Below are positions 7,975 to 15,920 of a stretch of 25,654 nt of DNA, in pieces. Made by a program: the position numbers and the translations under genes. The stretch is from Bacteroidota bacterium (GTDB taxonomy: Bacteria; Bacteroidota; Bacteroidia; Flavobacteriales; Weeksellaceae). The notes under the pieces are model-generated. The model was not told where the DNA came from and made no database searches. It saw only the letters and a list, made by a program, of their open reading frames with translations. Within the stretch, counting starts at the first letter, position 1; each line of letters starts with the position of its first letter. The stretch is taken from assembly GCA_023419095.1 (NCBI GenBank), contig JAEZYN010000068.1, positions 1-25,654 on the forward strand, given 5' to 3'.

Positions 7975-8466
7975 ATGGACCTGAAAGCACATAAAAGTCT
8001 GGCCACTTTAAAGCAAAAAGAACACAGAAAGTTCCTCGATGCTCTAAAGAAAAAGCCACCCAAAAATTTGGATTACGCAGTACTGGAAACCCACGAAGAA
8101 GTTTTTGCCAAAACTGATTGTCTGCAGTGCGCAAATTGCTGCAAGACAACAGGCCCGCTTTTTACTGAAAAAGATATTGACCGTATTGCAAAACATTTCA
8201 GGATGAGTTCCGCGGCTTTTGAGCTGAAATTTCTGCGTATGGATGAAGATCAGGACAAAGTTTTACGGCAACTTCCGTGTCCGTTTCTAGGGACGGACAA
8301 TTTCTGTTCAATCTACGATGTGCGGCCGAAAGCTTGCCGCGAATTTCCGCATACAGACCGCAAAAAGATTTATCAGATCAATCATTTAACGGTAAAGAAT
8401 ACCTTAATTTGTCCTGCGGCATATAGTTTTGTTGAAAAACTGCAGCAGAATTTAAACAAAAAGTAA
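7975..8466 (+). CDS. YkgJ-family cysteine-cluster protein (putative Zn/Fe-chelating)
   Basis: A 163-aa soluble protein with the CxxCxxCC cluster typical of the YkgJ/CxxCxxCC family: C49, C52, C55 and C56 in DCLQCANCCKTTG. Further Cys follow in LPCPFLG (C102), FCSIYDVRPKACREFPH (C111, C121) and LICPAAY. Eight Cys in this layout are thought to bind zinc or iron; the biochemical role of the family is not established. Length is normal. The start is fixed because the next Met is near residue 77 and a -7 box precedes ATG 7975 by 4 bases. It is divergent from the truncated globin, but a functional link between them is only inference. Confidence 0.88.
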   Translation: MDLKAHKSLATLKQKEHRKFLDALKKKPPKNLDYAVLETHEEVFAKTDCLQCANCCKTTGPLFTEKDIDRIAKHFRMSSAAFELKFLRMDEDQDKVLRQLPCPFLGTDNFCSIYDVRPKACREFPHTDRKKIYQINHLTVKNTLICPAAYSFVEKLQQNLNKK

Positions 8467-8574
8467 GGCGTCACACAATAAATTATTTTTTTTAAATTGC
8501 ACTATTGTTTTGATTTTAAAATGATTGTGAAATCAAGCCAGATTTATAGTAATATTTAAACACAAAATGAACAC

Positions 8575-8868
8575 ATGAAAAAAATTTTAATCACCGGCGG
8601 TATTTTTCTCGCAAGCGCCACAGCTATGCATGCGCAACAAACCGCCAAAACCGACAGAGCGAAGACTGAGACAATTGTGAAATCTTCAGCGGAGCGGCAG
8701 GATAATACCGCTTCCACAAATCTTAGAACGAAAAGTGCGGAACGGGCTGTCATCAAAAGAGATGAAAAAGCGGAAATAAGCGAAACATCTGTTATTCAAC
8801 CTGCCGAAGCTGTAAAAGCGGCAGAAACCGCGAAGCAGGCACCTTCTAAAAAATTGGAGGCATTGTAA
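8575..8868 (+). CDS. small secreted Ala/Lys/Glu-rich protein of unknown function
   Basis: I do not recognise this 97-aa protein. It begins with a clear Sec signal peptide (MKKILITGGIFLASATAMHA, cleavage likely after AMHA or HAQ). The mature part is low-complexity and highly charged, rich in A, K, E, T, R and S, with no Cys, Trp or aromatic core, so it is probably disordered or a single helix. A three-codon mini-ORF (ATG 8567, MNT, stop) overlaps the ATG. It is monocistronic, with a strong shared terminator at 8896-8930 and the convergent gdhA beyond. A real gene is likely because signal peptide and terminator are both well formed, but the function is open. Confidence 0.7.
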   Translation: MKKILITGGIFLASATAMHAQQTAKTDRAKTETIVKSSAERQDNTASTNLRTKSAERAVIKRDEKAEISETSVIQPAEAVKAAETAKQAPSKKLEAL

Positions 8869-8895
8869 TGCTCATTTACTGCCACGACAAGATTA

Positions 8896-8930
8896 AAAAA
8901 AAGCGCTGAAAATATTTCAACGCTTTTTTT
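8896..8930. terminator. bidirectional rho-independent terminator between the small secreted gene and gdhA
   Basis: The stem AAAAAAAGCG / CGCTTTTTTT continues after one mismatch into TGAAA / TTTCA with a 3-base loop. It has an A-run on one side and a T-run on the other, so it can terminate the small secreted gene on the plus strand and gdhA on the minus strand. Confidence 0.88.
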
Positions 8931-8957
8931 ATTCTGAAAAATATTTGAATTTAAATC

Positions 8958-10316
8958 TTAAACAACGCCCTGTGCCAGCATCGCTTCTGCAACTTTCACG
9001 AAACCTGCGATATTCGCACCTTTCACGTAGTTTACATAGCCGTTTTCTTCTGTTCCGTAGTCGCGGCAAGCCTTGTGGATACCAATCATAATTTCTTTCA
9101 GACGTGCATCTACTTCTTCCGAAGACCAGTTGAGACGAATTGAATTCTGCGTCATTTCAAGACCGGAAGTGGCTACACCACCTGCATTGGAAGCCTTTCC
9201 GGGAGAGAAAAGTACTTTATGGTCAAGAAAATAATTTATTGCATCCAGCGTGCTTGGCATATTCGCTGCCTCGGTAACGCAGATTACGCCATTTTCCACG
9301 AGATTCTTCGCATCTTCCAAAAACAGCTCATTTTGAGTAGCCGCCGGAATCGCTACATCGCACTTTACCTCCCACGGTCTTTTGCCTGCGTGAAACTCAG
9401 CGCTTGGGAATCTGTCTGCATAATCTGCCGCACGGTTGTTTCCGGATGCACGAAGTTCAAGCAAATACTCAATTTTTTCACCGGAGATACCGTCTTTGTC
9501 GTAAATATAACCGTCAGGACCAGAAATAGTTACAACTTTTCCGCCAAGCTCGGTAACTTTCTTCACCACGCCCCAGGCAACATTGCCGAATCCGGACACT
9601 GTTACAGTTTTTCCGGCAAAATCGTGCCCAATTGTCTTCAGCATCTGTTCAGCAAAATACACCACTCCATAGCCCGTAGCTTCAGGGCGAATCAGCGATC
9701 CGCCATAGGCCAGACCTTTACCGGTAAGCACGCCCGTGAACTCGTTTCTAATCTTTTTATACTGACCGAATAAATAACCGATTTCCCTTGCGCCAACACC
9801 GATATCACCGGCGGGAACATCCGTTTCAGGACCGATGTGCTTGCAAAGTTCCGTCATGTAAGCCTGGCAAAAACGCATTACTTCCATGTCTGATTTTCCC
9901 TGCGGATCGAAATCTGCTCCACCTTTACCGCCTCCCATTGGCAGCGTGGTAAGAGAGTTTTTAAATGTCTGTTCGAAGGCCAGGAATTTCAATACTGACA
10001 GATTAACTGTCGGATGAAAACGGATACCACCTTTGTATGGACCGATCGCGGAATTCATCTGGATTCTGAAACCTCTGTTTACCTGAATTTCGCCTTTGTC
10101 ATCTACCCACGGCACACGGAAAATAATGGTGCGTTCCGGCTCGGCCATACGTTCGAGCAGCTTCATTCCACTGTATTGCTTTTTTGTAGCAATAAACGGA
10201 ATAACTGTGACGGCAACTTCTTTCACGGCCTGAAGAAATTCTGGTTCATTTGGGTTTCTCGCCTCTACTTTAGCGATAAAATCCTGGATCTTTTGTTCTA
10301 CGTTAAAATGTTCCAT
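8958..10316 (-). CDS. gdhA: NADP-type glutamate dehydrogenase (hexameric)
   Basis: A 452-aa cytoplasmic enzyme interconverting 2-oxoglutarate plus ammonia and glutamate. The length and sequence match the small hexameric class (GdhA), usually NADP(H)-dependent and biosynthetic. Diagnostic segments are GPYKGGIRFHPTVNLSVLKF (K95 region), LPMGGGKGGADFDPQGKSD with the catalytic Lys at about residue 131, VPAGDIGVGAREIGYLFGQY, ATGYGVVYFAEQML, and the Rossmann motif VSGFGNVAWG. The C-terminal GKASNAGGVATSGLEMTQNS is also typical. Coenzyme preference is inferred from class, not proven. It is monocistronic, with a good Bacteroidota promoter at 10339-10373 and a terminator shared with its convergent neighbour. 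Confidence 0.96.
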   Translation of the reverse strand: MEHFNVEQKIQDFIAKVEARNPNEPEFLQAVKEVAVTVIPFIATKKQYSGMKLLERMAEPERTIIFRVPWVDDKGEIQVNRGFRIQMNSAIGPYKGGIRFHPTVNLSVLKFLAFEQTFKNSLTTLPMGGGKGGADFDPQGKSDMEVMRFCQAYMTELCKHIGPETDVPAGDIGVGAREIGYLFGQYKKIRNEFTGVLTGKGLAYGGSLIRPEATGYGVVYFAEQMLKTIGHDFAGKTVTVSGFGNVAWGVVKKVTELGGKVVTISGPDGYIYDKDGISGEKIEYLLELRASGNNRAADYADRFPSAEFHAGKRPWEVKCDVAIPAATQNELFLEDAKNLVENGVICVTEAANMPSTLDAINYFLDHKVLFSPGKASNAGGVATSGLEMTQNSIRLNWSSEEVDARLKEIMIGIHKACRDYGTEENGYVNYVKGANIAGFVKVAEAMLAQGVV

Positions 10317-10338
10317 TTAGGGTGAGTATTATTATCAA

Positions 10339-10373
10339 CAAATTTAATTGTATTTTCAAAACTTGCAACAAAA
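10339..10373 (-). promoter_or_regulatory. gdhA promoter (TTG/TTTTG ... TAAATTTG)
   Basis: On the minus strand TAAATTTG (10346-10339) lies 22 bases before the gdhA ATG. It has TTG at 10368-10366 (spacer 19) or TTTTG at 10373-10369 (spacer 22). Both parts fit the Bacteroidota vegetative promoter. The rest of the gap 10317-10502 is AT-rich; apart from a weak short hairpin near 10480 I see nothing else in it. Confidence 0.72.
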
Positions 10374-10502
10374 TTTTTAGGAGTTAATGAAACTTTAATG
10401 TTTTTGAACTTTATTTTTATTAAATTGATAAATTCATATTTAAAAATACAAATAATTGAATGTTACGGGGATATTAATAGTTTTTCAAAAACGCACAACA
10501 AC

Positions 10503-11609
10503 TTACAATGCCAAATACTGACGTCCCGAAAATGCTTTGACATATCCCAGCAATTCCAGCTGCAGCAAATCGGGCAGCACACGATAAGTTGGCAGATCCA
10601 ATCTGAGGCAAATCTCGTCAAGCGAAAGTGCAGTTTGCCGGTCCAGTGTCGCAAGGAGCTGCTGCTGATGATCGGGTAAAAGCACCTGAATTTCCGAACT
10701 TGGAAACAGGTCGCCGACACGGGAAGTTTTTGCAATTCCGAGCTGGTCTGCCAATAAGGAAACGGTAGAAATAGCCGCGGCTTTATTTTGTACAATAAGC
10801 TGGTTGCAGCCCTGGCTGAATTTGTCTGTGATGCGCCCGGGCAGTGCGAAAACTTCGCGGTTATAATTATTGGCAAAAGTAGCCGTACTCACCGAACCGC
10901 CGCCGAAAGCCGTTTCCACCACGATGGTAGCCGCGGAAAGGCCCGCAATTATTCTGTTTCGCTGAATGAAATTTTCTCGGTCGGGCTTTTGGGAAGAATT
11001 AAATTCGGTTAAAAGTGAGCCGCCATGATCGAGAATCTTTTCCGCCAACCGACGGTTTTTGCCTGGATACATCGTATGGAATCCATGCGCAAGCACCGCC
11101 ACTGTGGGAATTTCATTATTTATTGAAACTTCGTGAACTTCGGTATCGACACCCAACGCCAGACCACTCACCGTAATAACAGGACGGTCTTTAATTTCTG
11201 TAAGAAAATCGTTAATGAAAATTTTGCCGTAGGAAGTAATGTTTCTGGTGCCGACAATACTTAAGGTCTCCAGCGAGTCCGTAAAGCTGCCTTTTTGGTA
11301 AAGTATTGCGGGCGCATCGTCGCATTCGTTGAGTTTCGCCGGCAGGTCGCCCTGGTGCCGGAGCAGAATCCGGATATTGTTTTTGAGACAGAAGTTCAGC
11401 TCCTTCTCTGCGAACTGAAGATGTGCATCATTTCCGATTTCCTTCGAAACACGTTTTCCGACGCGGTAAATATTGTTAAGCCCCGCTTTGGAGAGTTCCC
11501 ACACCTCTTTGGCAGAGCCGGCCTCGGAAACCAATCTGCGAAAGATGGTGTCACCGATCAGCGGACAATGCCGAAGTGCAATAGAATACAGCGTTTCTTC
11601 GGAAAACAT
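10503..11609 (-). CDS. dprA: DNA processing protein DprA (DNA-protecting, RecA loader)
   Basis: A 368-aa protein that, in transformable bacteria, binds incoming single-stranded DNA and loads RecA; it is also conserved in species not known to be competent. An N-terminal helical (HhH/SAM-like) region of about 100 residues is followed by the Rossmann-like DprA domain. Motifs there are LSIVGTRNITSYG (118 onward), VSGLALGVDTEVHEVS (canonical SGxARGID, with Leu replacing the Arg), HTMYPGKNRRLAE, FIQRNRIIAGLS and a G-rich ETAFGGGSVSTA. A C-terminal winged-helix (LSLDEICLRLDLPTYRVLPD) completes the usual three-part layout. It lies 32 bases downstream of the rhomboid gene on the same strand, with its own -7 box in that gap. 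Confidence 0.93.
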   Translation of the reverse strand: MFSEETLYSIALRHCPLIGDTIFRRLVSEAGSAKEVWELSKAGLNNIYRVGKRVSKEIGNDAHLQFAEKELNFCLKNNIRILLRHQGDLPAKLNECDDAPAILYQKGSFTDSLETLSIVGTRNITSYGKIFINDFLTEIKDRPVITVSGLALGVDTEVHEVSINNEIPTVAVLAHGFHTMYPGKNRRLAEKILDHGGSLLTEFNSSQKPDRENFIQRNRIIAGLSAATIVVETAFGGGSVSTATFANNYNREVFALPGRITDKFSQGCNQLIVQNKAAAISTVSLLADQLGIAKTSRVGDLFPSSEIQVLLPDHQQQLLATLDRQTALSLDEICLRLDLPTYRVLPDLLQLELLGYVKAFSGRQYLAL

Positions 11610-11622
11610 GGTTATTTTTATT

Positions 11623-11630
11623 CAAATTTA
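11623..11630 (-). promoter_or_regulatory. -7 promoter box (TAAATTTG) for dprA
   Basis: On the minus strand an exact TAnnTTTG match lies 13 bases before the dprA ATG, in the short gap after the rhomboid gene. No TTG -33 element is visible at 17-23 bases. dprA may be expressed both from here and by read-through from the rhomboid gene. Confidence 0.45.
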
Positions 11631-11641
11631 TCCAAAAAAAA

Positions 11642-12412
11642 TTATTGTTTGCGGATTTCATCCAAATGTTCCCAGGCGTTATCCTTTTTTTTGCGGTAAG
11701 GCAGCTCATTGAAATCATCAGGGTATTTTTCTTTGTATTCCTGCCAAAGCTTGTCGTCTTTCTCGCTGTAATAATTCGGGAACTGCCAAATGTAGCGCTT
11801 TTCTTTCTCGCCGCTTTTTCGGTACATGAACGCGAGCAAAATTCCGACGACTGCTCCAGATAAATGCGACTGCCAGGATATTCTGCTTGGTTCTTCGAGC
11901 TGATAAAAAAGTTCCTCCGGCATTACACCCCAAACCAGACCACCGTAATACAGCGCCACGACGAGTGAAACTGTGAGCAGCTTCATATTCCAGCGGAAAA
12001 GCCCGCTAAAAAAAAGAAAAAATGCGAGAACATAGACAATTCCGCTCGCACCAATGATGCAGACTGAATAAAATTCTCCCGTGTACACATCTACCGGCGG
12101 CAGAAGCCAGACCAGAAATGAGGAAACGAACCAACCCAGAAAAAATATTTTACCCGCAGCCCGTCCGTAAAACTGAAAAAGTAAAAATATGAGTACGAAA
12201 ACAGGCACAGAATTTCCGAAAATATGATCAATATTACCATGCAGAAACGGCGAAAAGAAAATTCCTTTCAGCCCATCGGGATGCAGCGGGATTATTGCGC
12301 CGTCGCAGCCGCTCAGTACACCGATTTTTTGCAACAAAAAGCCCAGCCACATGGCGGCCACCATCAGGGTTGCGTAATAAACCGCTTTAAAATTTAGGGA
12401 ATCTTTTAGCAT
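11642..12412 (-). CDS. rhomboid family intramembrane serine protease
   Basis: A 256-aa inner-membrane protease with six predicted helices. The rhomboid signatures are all present: FLHGNIDHIFGNSVP (residues 57-70; H.N..H...N, with N67 as oxyanion residue), GASGIVYVLA (residues 121-130, catalytic Ser123) and SWQSHLSGAVVGILLAF with the catalytic His183. A soluble, highly charged C-terminal tail of roughly 58 residues follows the last helix, rich in W, Y, K, E and D (for example DKLWQEYKEKYPDDF). Tails of this sort occur in flavobacterial rhomboids, but its role here is unknown. The substrate is unknown. It is divergent from the DUF3078 gene and upstream of dprA. Confidence 0.92.
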   Translation of the reverse strand: MLKDSLNFKAVYYATLMVAAMWLGFLLQKIGVLSGCDGAIIPLHPDGLKGIFFSPFLHGNIDHIFGNSVPVFVLIFLLFQFYGRAAGKIFFLGWFVSSFLVWLLPPVDVYTGEFYSVCIIGASGIVYVLAFFLFFSGLFRWNMKLLTVSLVVALYYGGLVWGVMPEELFYQLEEPSRISWQSHLSGAVVGILLAFMYRKSGEKEKRYIWQFPNYYSEKDDKLWQEYKEKYPDDFNELPYRKKKDNAWEHLDEIRKQ

Positions 12413-12522
12413 CCGGAACTTTTGTCAAAACTGTTGCCACGATTAAATGTAGGTAATTATGTCTAAAAATTATGAGATTCACTATAATTTTCTAAGACAA
12501 ACAAGTGCCGTATCCGCCACAA

Positions 12523-12554
12523 TTTGAAATATTTAATTGTTTGCCCTAAATTTG
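12523..12554 (+). promoter_or_regulatory. promoter of the DUF3078 gene (TTTG-N20-TAAATTTG)
   Basis: A TTTG at 12523-12526 and a consensus TAAATTTG at 12547-12554 are separated by 20 bases, a full match to the Bacteroidota promoter. The -7 box ends only 6 bases before ATG 12561, so the mRNA leader is predicted to be a few bases or absent. Confidence 0.75.
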
Positions 12555-12560
12555 CGGGCT

Positions 12561-13670
12561 ATGAAACAACTTTTCAGCATTTTTACCTTTCTTTCGACAG
12601 TTCTTTTTTATGCGCAGGAACGCCCGGGCGTATTGCATGAGATAGATTCAATCTCGCAGCGCAGGTGGGATTCAGTGGCACTGGATCTTGACAGTCTGGC
12701 CAACCCGAAACTCATCAACTTCGATGCTCATTTTAAAGATACACTCGTCATTCGCGATGCAGTTGTGGTTTCAGCAGTGACAAATGAAATTCCGGTGACG
12801 CCTTATAATTTCTTAAAACTGAACCAGCCAAAAAGGTGGTTTTATTATGGGCAGAACAATCTTGTTTTTAATCAGTCCTCATTCTCAAACTGGAATTCCG
12901 GGGGAAACAATAATATTGGCGTAATCGGAAAAATTAATTATAACATCAGTTACAAAAACAACCGTCATTTCCTCGATAATCATATCCAGCTTGGTTACGG
13001 ATTCGTTGCCTCCGAAGGTGAATCTACCCGCAAAACTGAAGATTTCATCAACCTGATGACTAATTACGGCTACGACATTGGTAAAGATTTTTACCTTTCA
13101 ACCGGTTTCCAGTTTCTGTCGCAGTTCTCGCCGGGGTACAATTACTCCGAAACGCCGGATCCTGAGTTCAAAGACCGCATCTCGCGTTTTATGGCGCCAG
13201 GATATCTGAATGCCGGTTTGGGTCTTTCTTACAATCCAAATGAAAACTTCCAGGTGATTTTCAGACCTGTAAACGGCAAGTTTACTTTTGTAGCCGATCC
13301 CTATTTGCAGAAAGCGGGCCGCTACGGACTTGAAAGAGACGGGCAAAGCGTGCGCTCAGAGCTTGGTGCCTTGCTGAACGTGCTGTACCGGTTGAAAATT
13401 TACAAAGACATCAATTTTGTAAATCAGATCAATTTTTTCAGCAATTACGTTAGCCACCCGGAGCGCGTGGACATTGCTTACAACGGCACTTTAAATATCA
13501 GGTTTAACAGATTTATTTCCACCGTTGTAAGTTTAGATATGGTTTACGACCACGATCAACTTCAGAAATTACAGATGAAACAGACGCTTGGCATCGGCTT
13601 CTCTTATAATCTGGGGCTTGAAAACCGCGAGAAAAACAAAAAACTGATCAAGCCGTTTGTTGCGCCTTAA
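12561..13670 (+). CDS. DUF3078 domain exported protein (predicted beta-barrel)
   Basis: A 369-aa exported protein found widely in Bacteroidota and annotated as DUF3078. Its function is unknown, but the sequence suggests an outer-membrane or surface barrel. ATG 12561 begins a Sec signal peptide (MKQLFSIFTFLSTVLFYAQ); an in-frame TTG at 12537 lies inside the promoter and is not the start. The mature region has the DUF3078-like segment FNQSSFSNWNSGGNNNIGVI near residue 103. It then has repeated amphipathic beta strands with alternating aromatic residues, such as HIQLGYGFVASEG, FYLSTGFQFLSQF and YLNAGLGLSYNPNENFQVIF. The terminal strand LGIGFSYNLGLE also fits a barrel. It is convergent with yifB, with only 6 bases between stop codons. 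Confidence 0.85.
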   Translation: MKQLFSIFTFLSTVLFYAQERPGVLHEIDSISQRRWDSVALDLDSLANPKLINFDAHFKDTLVIRDAVVVSAVTNEIPVTPYNFLKLNQPKRWFYYGQNNLVFNQSSFSNWNSGGNNNIGVIGKINYNISYKNNRHFLDNHIQLGYGFVASEGESTRKTEDFINLMTNYGYDIGKDFYLSTGFQFLSQFSPGYNYSETPDPEFKDRISRFMAPGYLNAGLGLSYNPNENFQVIFRPVNGKFTFVADPYLQKAGRYGLERDGQSVRSELGALLNVLYRLKIYKDINFVNQINFFSNYVSHPERVDIAYNGTLNIRFNRFISTVVSLDMVYDHDQLQKLQMKQTLGIGFSYNLGLENREKNKKLIKPFVAP

Positions 13671-13676
13671 TTTGCT

Positions 13677-15212
13677 TTAAACATTCCAAAATTCGCGGTC
13701 AAGACTTCTGTATTGGATTGCTTCCGAAATGTGACCTGAATTTAAATTTTCGGCCTTTTCAAGGTCTGCGATTGTACGGGCTACCTTCAGGATCCGGTCG
13801 TAGGCGCGCGCCGAAAGATTTAGCTTTTCCATTGCGGTTTTGATCAGGTTTTGCGAGGCCACATCGAGTTCGCAGTATTTTTCAATTTCTTTCGGACCCA
13901 TCTGCGCATTGTAGTGAATTTCGGAATCGCGGTATCGTACGGTCTGAATTTCCCGGGCATTTAAAACGCGCGCACGGATCTCCTCACTCTTCTCGCCTTT
14001 TCTTTTGTCTGATAGCTGTTCAAATTCTACTTTCTGCACTTCGATATGGATGTCGATACGGTCGAGCAGCGGACCGGAAAGTTTGTTCATATATCGCTGC
14101 ATCTCGAACTGCGACGATGTATTATTCGGATCATCCGGAAAATAACCGCTTGGACTCGGATTCATACTTGCGACAAGCATAAAACTCGCAGGATAGTTCA
14201 CCGTAAATTTCGCGCGCGAGATCGTGACTTCACGATCTTCCAAAGGCTGGCGCATCACTTCCAGAACCGTTCTTTTAAATTCCGGCATCTCGTCGAGGAA
14301 CAGAACGCCGTTGTGCGCCAGAGAAATCTCGCCAGGCTGCGGATAGCTGCCACCACCAACAAGTGCGACATCTGAAATGGTGTGGTGTGGACTTCGGAAC
14401 GGCCGCACGGTCATCAGCGAAGTTTCGGTCCCGATTTTTCCGGCAACTGAATGAATCTTGGTAGTTTCCAGTGCTTCCTTTAAAGTTAATGGCGGCAAAA
14501 TACTCGGAACTCTTTTGGCGAGCATGGTTTTCCCGCTTCCGGGAGGCCCGATGAGAATGATGTTATGGCCACCCGCTGCCGCAACTTCCATCGCGCGTTT
14601 CGCGGTTTCCTGACCTTTGACTTCAGAGAAATCCGTCGGAAAGAAATTGATTTTCTCCTGAAATTCTTTGCGTGTGTCAATCGTAGTACGCTCCAGCGGC
14701 AAGCCTTCGTTAAAATAATCGATAACTTCTTTGATGTTCTCTACGCCGTATACTTCCAGCTGGTCTACTATGGCAGCTTCACCGATATTCTGTTTGGGTA
14801 AAATGATGCCTTTGAAGCCTTCTTCGCGGGCTTTTATCGCGATTGGTAAGACACCTTTGATCGGCAGCAGGCCGCCATCAAGCGAAAGTTCACCCATGAT
14901 GATATACTGACTGATGTTTTCTGCACTGATTTGGTCTGAAGCCGCCAAAATTCCGAGCGCAATGCTCAGGTCATAAGCCGAACCTTCTTTCCGAAGATCT
15001 GCGGGTGCCATGTTGATGGTGATTTTCTTACCCGGAACCTTGAAGCCAACATTCTTCAACGCTGCTGAAATCCGGTAGCTGCTTTCCTTGATTGCATTAT
15101 CGGGCAACCCGACCAAATGATAGCCAACGCCGGGCGAATCTACGTTGACCTCTATCGTAATTGTCTGCGCCGAAACACCGAAGATTGCGCTTCCATAGAC
15201 TTTTACCAACAT
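13677..15212 (-). CDS. YifB/ComM-family Mg chelatase-like AAA+ ATPase
   Basis: A 511-aa ATPase of the YifB/ComM family. In naturally transformable bacteria ComM promotes branch migration during integration of foreign DNA. The N-terminal ChlI/Lon-S16-like domain runs to about residue 125 (VNVDSPGVGYHLVGLPDNAI, SAYDLSIALGIL, GELSLDGGLLPIKGVLP). The Mg-chelatase-type AAA+ core holds Walker A GPPGSGKTM (222-230), Walker B GVLFLDEMPEF (304-314), RPFRSPHHTISD and the sensor segment LVASMNPSPSGYFPDD. The C-terminal Mg_chelatase_C domain contains LNLSARAYDRILKVARTIAD. The domain order and length are complete. With dprA about 2 kb away it hints at natural competence, but other competence genes are not in the window. 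Confidence 0.94.
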   Translation of the reverse strand: MLVKVYGSAIFGVSAQTITIEVNVDSPGVGYHLVGLPDNAIKESSYRISAALKNVGFKVPGKKITINMAPADLRKEGSAYDLSIALGILAASDQISAENISQYIIMGELSLDGGLLPIKGVLPIAIKAREEGFKGIILPKQNIGEAAIVDQLEVYGVENIKEVIDYFNEGLPLERTTIDTRKEFQEKINFFPTDFSEVKGQETAKRAMEVAAAGGHNIILIGPPGSGKTMLAKRVPSILPPLTLKEALETTKIHSVAGKIGTETSLMTVRPFRSPHHTISDVALVGGGSYPQPGEISLAHNGVLFLDEMPEFKRTVLEVMRQPLEDREVTISRAKFTVNYPASFMLVASMNPSPSGYFPDDPNNTSSQFEMQRYMNKLSGPLLDRIDIHIEVQKVEFEQLSDKRKGEKSEEIRARVLNAREIQTVRYRDSEIHYNAQMGPKEIEKYCELDVASQNLIKTAMEKLNLSARAYDRILKVARTIADLEKAENLNSGHISEAIQYRSLDREFWNV

Positions 15213-15314
15213 AATTTGTGTTTTGATATAAAATTACCAAAAAATTGCTGAAAGCTGAGCAACAAGTTTGCTCACCCGTTTTCCTTATCTTCTGCAAAGT
15301 ATCATAAAGAACAT

Positions 15315-15346
15315 TTTGCCAAATCTCATTACTTAAGATATCTTCG
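15315..15346 (+). promoter_or_regulatory. probable promoter of the exported hypothetical gene at 15361
   Basis: TTTG at 15315-15318 and TATCTTCG at 15339-15346 (one mismatch to TAnnTTTG) are 20 bases apart. The -7 box ends 14 bases before ATG 15361. An ATG at 15348 is in another frame. Confidence 0.5.
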
Positions 15347-15360
15347 CATGAAAATTTTAT

Positions 15361-15852
15361 ATGAACAAATCTTTATTATTTTTTGCGATTATGATTGCAC
15401 AAAGTGCATTTTCCCAGGTAACAATGTCGGGCAACAAACTGGTAAAAGATGGACAAACCTACAAAATGTCGCAATATCAGGATGTATTTAAAAATCCCGA
15501 GGCAGTTTCTTACTTAAAAAAAGCAAGGACTAACAGTACAGTCGGAAGCATTTTTGCTTACACGGGAGGATTCAGTTTAGGATTCGGATTGTCTGCAGTT
15601 TTATTTGGTCCTAAAAATCAAGTTTATGGCAGCTATGGCAGTCAGTATGAAACAAAAGCAGATAAAAGCGTTGCTTGGCTAGTAACAGGAATTGGAGCAG
15701 GACTTATCGGTATCGGAATTCCATTTGCCATCGCGTCGAACAAAAATGCGCAGAAAGCATTGCAACTCGAAAACGGTGAGAGCACAGCTTTTCAACCCCA
15801 TTTTAAGCTCGAAACTGCGGGTAACGGCATGGCACTGAGTTATAATTTTTAA
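15361..15852 (+). CDS. exported hypothetical protein with two glycine-rich hydrophobic helices
   Basis: I do not assign a function to this 163-aa protein. It has a signal peptide (MNKSLLFFAIMIAQSAFSQ), then a short polar part (KDGQTYKMSQYQDVFKNPEA, KKARTN). Two Gly-rich hydrophobic segments follow, GSIFAYTGGFSLGFGLSAVLF (residues 62-82) and SVAWLVTGIGAGLIGIGIPFAIA. The second runs directly into ASNKNAQKALQLEN, and the end LSYNF is a strand-like ending. This helix-pair arrangement is common in small envelope proteins of Bacteroidota. It has its own promoter and a textbook terminator, so it is a single-gene unit. A real expressed gene is likely. Confidence 0.75.
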   Translation: MNKSLLFFAIMIAQSAFSQVTMSGNKLVKDGQTYKMSQYQDVFKNPEAVSYLKKARTNSTVGSIFAYTGGFSLGFGLSAVLFGPKNQVYGSYGSQYETKADKSVAWLVTGIGAGLIGIGIPFAIASNKNAQKALQLENGESTAFQPHFKLETAGNGMALSYNF

Positions 15853-15875
15853 GAAATGGCGGTTTACAAAACTAT

Positions 15876-15900
15876 AGGCGGAATAATTTCCGTCTTTTTT
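15876..15900 (+). terminator. rho-independent terminator after the 15361 gene
   Basis: The 8-bp stem AGGCGGAA / TTCCGTCT (one G-T pair) with a TAAT loop is followed by a run of Ts, 24 bases after the stop codon at 15852. Confidence 0.85.
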
Positions 15901-15920
15901 GGCTGAAACGTTCGGAAGGA

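Noticed and set aside
8567..8578. Three-codon ORF (MNT) overlapping the start of the small secreted gene as a regulatory leader peptide
   Set aside because: It is too short to judge and no attenuator structure is visible.
9219..9773. 184-codon open frame on the plus strand opposite gdhA
   Set aside because: It lies wholly antisense to a well-conserved gdhA region, has no promoter and shows no domain; a shadow of codon bias.
10503..15212. dprA and yifB/comM as parts of a dedicated competence locus
   Set aside because: Both are widely conserved, they are not in one operon here, and no com uptake genes are present in the window.
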